Shown here: positions 61,830-64,000 of the stretch, one piece after another | Numbering within the stretch: position 1 is the stretch's first letter | Layout: the number at the start of each line of letters is the position of its first letter | Source of the DNA: Chryseobacterium soldanellicola | GTDB lineage: Bacteria > Bacteroidota > Bacteroidia > Flavobacteriales > Weeksellaceae | Reading direction: 5' to 3' | Assembly (NCBI RefSeq): GCF_900100115.1 | Contig: NZ_FNKL01000002.1 | Coordinates: forward strand, 124,001 to 188,000 | DNA length: 64,000 nucleotides | Position numbers and translations under genes: made by a program | The notes under the pieces: generated by a model | Databases searched by the model: none | Seen by the model: the letters and a program-made list of their open reading frames with translations, nothing else | What the model was told of the DNA's origin: nothing

Positions 61830-62753
61830 TCATTTTTTCGGCAGGAAAACCTCCGCCAGCATACAACGTGCGCTTCCGCCTCCGTTTACTTCAATTGTAT
61901 TTAAATCCGAATAAATGATCTCGCAGTATTTTTCAATCGCTGAAATTTGATTTTCGTTTAAAGATTTATAAGCCGTTTCACTCATTACTAAAAATTTTTC
62001 ACCTTCTTTATTTTGTACCTGAAGCATATTTCCTGCAAACTGCTGCATTTGCTCTTCAGAAATTTCGATGATTTCTTTTCCTGAATTTTTAATGGTTTCA
62101 ACAACTTTGCTTCTTTCCAGATCATTATCGATGCAGTCAAGACAAATGACCACAAATTTATCGGCAACACACATCATAACGTTGGTATGATAAATCGGAA
62201 GTCGTTCTGAACCAACCGTTTGAAACGAATGAAAAACAACAGGCGTAAAACCATATTTCTTACAAAATTCTCTGAATAACGCTTCATCCAATCGCAAAGA
62301 AACCGAGCCGTAAGCTATTTTATTATCATGATCGAAAATCATGCTTCCTGTTCCTTCCAAAAAATGTCCCTGAATTTCAGGCAGCGACCAATCATCGATT
62401 TCTGTTACCTCAAATCCCTGGTTTTTAATATTTTCAATAATATCGTCCCTCCTTTCTACTCTTCTGTTCGGAGCGAACATCGGATATAAAACCACCTTTC
62501 CGTCATTATGGAAGCTTACCCAGTTATTCGGAAAAATAGAATCCGGTGTGTGCGGGTCTAAGGTATCTTTTACAGTAATTACATTAATTCCTTTGCTTCT
62601 TAATTTTTCAACAAAAATATTGAACTCCGCCAAAGCTTTAGACTGAACATCAGAATTTTTCTGCTCAACCTGAAAATAATTATTCTCCGCTGTCTGCGCA
62701 TTGTAACCGAATGCAGTCGGCTCTATCATTAAAACTGTATCTGTTGTTTGCAT
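61830..62753 (-). CDS. ctlX: Citrulline-utilisation-type hydrolase CtlX (amidinotransferase fold)
   Basis: A 307-residue enzyme of the guanidino-modifying (arginine deiminase/amidinotransferase) superfamily, annotated CtlX in Bacteroidota, thought to hydrolyse citrulline to ornithine. From the ATG at 62753 (MQTTDTVLMIEPTAFGYNAQ). The catalytic Cys297 is in GGGSARCMLAEV; the Asp/Glu and His partners lie in IFPNNWVSFHNDG, LEGTGSMIFDHDN and YHTNVMMCV. Ornithine would feed putrescine and spermidine synthesis, in line with the polyamine operon next door. The first 25 bp overlap the four-helix-bundle gene. Confidence 0.88.
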   Translation of the reverse strand: MQTTDTVLMIEPTAFGYNAQTAENNYFQVEQKNSDVQSKALAEFNIFVEKLRSKGINVITVKDTLDPHTPDSIFPNNWVSFHNDGKVVLYPMFAPNRRVERRDDIIENIKNQGFEVTEIDDWSLPEIQGHFLEGTGSMIFDHDNKIAYGSVSLRLDEALFREFCKKYGFTPVVFHSFQTVGSERLPIYHTNVMMCVADKFVVICLDCIDNDLERSKVVETIKNSGKEIIEISEEQMQQFAGNMLQVQNKEGEKFLVMSETAYKSLNENQISAIEKYCEIIYSDLNTIEVNGGGSARCMLAEVFLPKK

Positions 62754-63205
62754 GTTTTCTTTGAGTTTGAGGGTAAGTGGGTTTGAGAGTCTGAGTGTTT
62801 TAGTGTAAAATATGTTTCTTCTTTTATTGTAAATGTACACCAACTTTGTGATTGACTCATCATATTGACCAACATCCCGATTATTTGATTATACTGATTG
62901 CTTAAATTATTAAACTGTTCCTGACTGATATAGTTGCAAGCTAATGAAAATTGAAGCCAGGTTTGAGTTTCTCTTGCTTCACCTTCTGAATCTGTGAGTT
63001 TGGCAACAAAAGATTTTTCATATTTTCTTTTTCCCCAAGCTTCGCTAATATTTGCAGAAACTGATCGCGATGATCTTCTGATTTGATCTGTGAGAGAATA
63101 AAGCTCTTCTTTCGGAAAAGATTTTAAGAGCTCATAAATTGTCATTGCTGTTTCAAAAGACTTTTGAAAAACTTTTAAATCCTGATGAAATCTAATTGTT
63201 GACAT
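62729..63205 (-). CDS. Four-helix-bundle protein (23S rRNA intervening-sequence protein family)
   Basis: A 158-residue protein from the ATG at 63205 (MSTIRFHQDLKVFQKSFETA). Motifs of the S23/IVP family: DLKVFQKSFETAMTIYELLK, YSLTDQIRRSSRSVSANISE, AWGKRKYEKSFVAKLTDSEG and EARETQTWLQFSLACNYISQ. Relatives include the Avd protein of diversity-generating retroelements, but no retroelement lies here. The C-terminal ~40 residues (after MMSQSQSW) are encoded by the TCTCAAAC-type repetitive sequence and run 25 bp into ctlX, so they are probably not conserved. Function unknown; many IVP genes are found away from rRNA as here. Confidence 0.88.
   Translation of the reverse strand: MSTIRFHQDLKVFQKSFETAMTIYELLKSFPKEELYSLTDQIRRSSRSVSANISEAWGKRKYEKSFVAKLTDSEGEARETQTWLQFSLACNYISQEQFNNLSNQYNQIIGMLVNMMSQSQSWCTFTIKEETYFTLKHSDSQTHLPSNSKKTCKQQIQF
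62754..62810. repeat. Degenerate short-repeat tract upstream of ctlX
   Basis: On the minus strand this reads as runs of ACTCAAAC-, CTCAGACTCTCAAAC- and CCACTTACCCTCAAAC-like units, similar to the tract at 63246-63310. It encodes the tail of the four-helix-bundle protein. Confidence 0.5.
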
Positions 63206-63245
63206 ATTTGTATTTTTAACTAAAATAAGAAAAAAAACAAACACT

Positions 63246-63310
63246 TTTCTAACTCTTAGTCTCTCAAACCCTAAGACTCTCTGACTATCAAACCCTAAAA
63301 CTCTCCGACA
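63246..63310. repeat. Degenerate short-repeat tract in the four-helix-bundle - amidinotransferase gap
   Basis: Irregular units of the type TCTCAAACCCTAAGACTCTC / TATCAAACCCTAAAACTCTC. Unit length is not constant and no spacer-repeat order exists. Confidence 0.6.
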
Positions 63311-63313
63311 CTT

Positions 63314-64000
63314 TTACTCCCGAACAAGCGGCATCGTCGAACAACGCAGAAGACCTCCCATCTTAGAAATTTCTCTATAAGGAATTTCCTCAACCGTCAT
63401 TCCCCATTCGTTCCTCAGGTGATTATTCATTCTTGTGAAAGCTTTATCTGACACTACAATTTCGGGAGAAATCGAGAAAATATTTGGGCACATATCGAAC
63501 ATTTCTTCTGCCGTTACGTGGAAACAGTTTTCTTCACCGAAAATATCGATGATCAGACGGTAATCACTTTCATCTACAAAACCATCCTTGTAAATGATGC
63601 ATTTTTCTTTTCCTATCGGGTTGAAAGTACAATCCAGATGTAAAATACCTTCGTACGGGATCTTATCGTTTTTCTTTAATTCAAGGTCGATAATTCTCTT
63701 TTTAGGAAAATATTCTTTAAGAATTTCGATGGCGTATTCGTTAGTTCTTGCTGTTTTATAATTTCTGTAATCTTCGCTGAAACATGTTCCGATGAAAAGA
63801 AAATCATCCCAGACAATCACGTCACCGCCTTCTATATGGGCAGTTTCCGGAAGATTGATGATTTTTCTCCAGGCTACTTTTTCAAAAACTTTTTTGTAAG
63901 CTTCCTGTTCGTCTGCTCTGTCTGTGATCACGTTTGAAATGATCATTTTATCGTCAATTACAAAAGCTACATCTCTCGCAAAAACCTGATTATAATCTTT
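63314..64000 (-). CDS. Amidinotransferase-fold hydrolase (arginine deiminase/DDAH-like), 5' end outside window
   Basis: A C-terminal part of at least 228 residues; the frame is open to position 64000 (KDYNQVFARDVAFVIDDKMI at the edge), so the start lies outside. It has the guanidino-modifying fold motifs: NLPETAHIEGGDVIVWDDFL (with the Glu-Gly-Gly-Asp core), LHLDCTFNPIG, and the catalytic Cys in GGLLRCSTMPLVRE at the very C-terminus. The family is dimethylarginine dimethylaminohydrolase or arginine-deiminase-like; annotated members in Flavobacteriales are simply amidinotransferases. With ctlX close by, an arginine to citrulline to ornithine route is a reasonable inference. Confidence 0.88.
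   Translation of the reverse strand, partial: KDYNQVFARDVAFVIDDKMIISNVITDRADEQEAYKKVFEKVAWRKIINLPETAHIEGGDVIVWDDFLFIGTCFSEDYRNYKTARTNEYAIEILKEYFPKKRIIDLELKKNDKIPYEGILHLDCTFNPIGKEKCIIYKDGFVDESDYRLIIDIFGEENCFHVTAEEMFDMCPNIFSISPEIVVSDKAFTRMNNHLRNEWGMTVEEIPYREISKMGGLLRCSTMPLVRE

Noticed and set aside
62729..63205. Four-helix-bundle gene as the Avd protein of a diversity-generating retroelement
   Set aside because: No reverse transcriptase, template repeat or variable repeat is nearby, and IVP-family genes are common without them.
63246..63310. Possible CRISPR array
   Set aside because: The units are irregular and very short, spacers are missing and no cas gene is in the window.

Overview
The window is a low-GC chromosome segment from a member of the Bacteroidota, most like Chryseobacterium or a close relative in the Weeksellaceae/Flavobacteriales. 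The evidence is the set of type IX secretion (T9SS) C-terminal sorting domains, promoters of the TAnnTTTG type, weak or absent Shine-Dalgarno sequences, and the gene families themselves: CBM20-fused MalQ, split MetH, a MoxR-DUF58-DUF4129-SpoIIM block, CtlX, and OmpA with thrombospondin type-3 repeats. I found no tRNA, rRNA, CRISPR array, transposase or prophage. This is inference from protein families, not a species assignment.

Layout. 1-8.2 kb: ferritin, two small secreted proteins, a two-CBM20 4-alpha-glucanotransferase, a T9SS propeller-like protein and cysS. 8.2-9.0 kb: folE, then a 25-codon leader ORF ending in seven Cys codons and a hairpin directly before cysS; I read this as a cysteine-tRNA-sensing attenuator. 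9.1-11.0 kb: an acetyltransferase-like protein and an unknown secreted protein. 11.0-20.9 kb: a methionine locus on the minus strand (metX, hom, metZ, metH N-half, a fatty acid desaturase, metH C-half, metF) headed by a SAM-I riboswitch. It contains two copies of a conserved double-hairpin element. 21.1-23.8 kb: a GH63-like glucosidase. 23.9-27.2 kb: an AT-rich accessory patch with a JAMM-motif lipoprotein followed by two tandem paralogous exported proteins. 27.6-29.8 kb: a T9SS protein and an OsmC protein.

30.0-37.2 kb: DUF58, MoxR, DUF4350, DUF4129, a membrane protein and SpoIIM on the minus strand, divergent from an RDD protein. 37.4-42.4 kb: a small GNAT protein behind an FNR/Crp-type palindrome, a glycosyltransferase-like protein coupled to a metallophosphoesterase, YebC, OmpA and SmpB. 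42.6-50.0 kb: a YbiT-like ABC-F protein with one degenerate Walker A, a second T9SS protein related to the one at 27.6 kb (apparently frameshifted at its start), an M48 peptidase, then recJ, nadD and a DUF3817 gene. 50.4-55.4 kb: an outer-membrane beta-barrel receptor, an esterase and a GH43-type protein.

55.5-61.8 kb: one tightly packed minus-strand operon, speD - DUF4178 - small membrane protein - DUF350 - aminopropyltransferase with membrane domain - flavin amine-oxidase-like protein - His-containing polytopic membrane protein. It combines polyamine enzymes with membrane proteins of unknown role. 61.8-64 kb: two guanidino-group hydrolase genes (ctlX and an amidinotransferase-fold gene cut by the window edge) with a four-helix-bundle protein between them.

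The strongest candidates for undescribed biology are the Cys leader peptide before cysS, the covarying double-hairpin repeats, and the polyamine-membrane operon.
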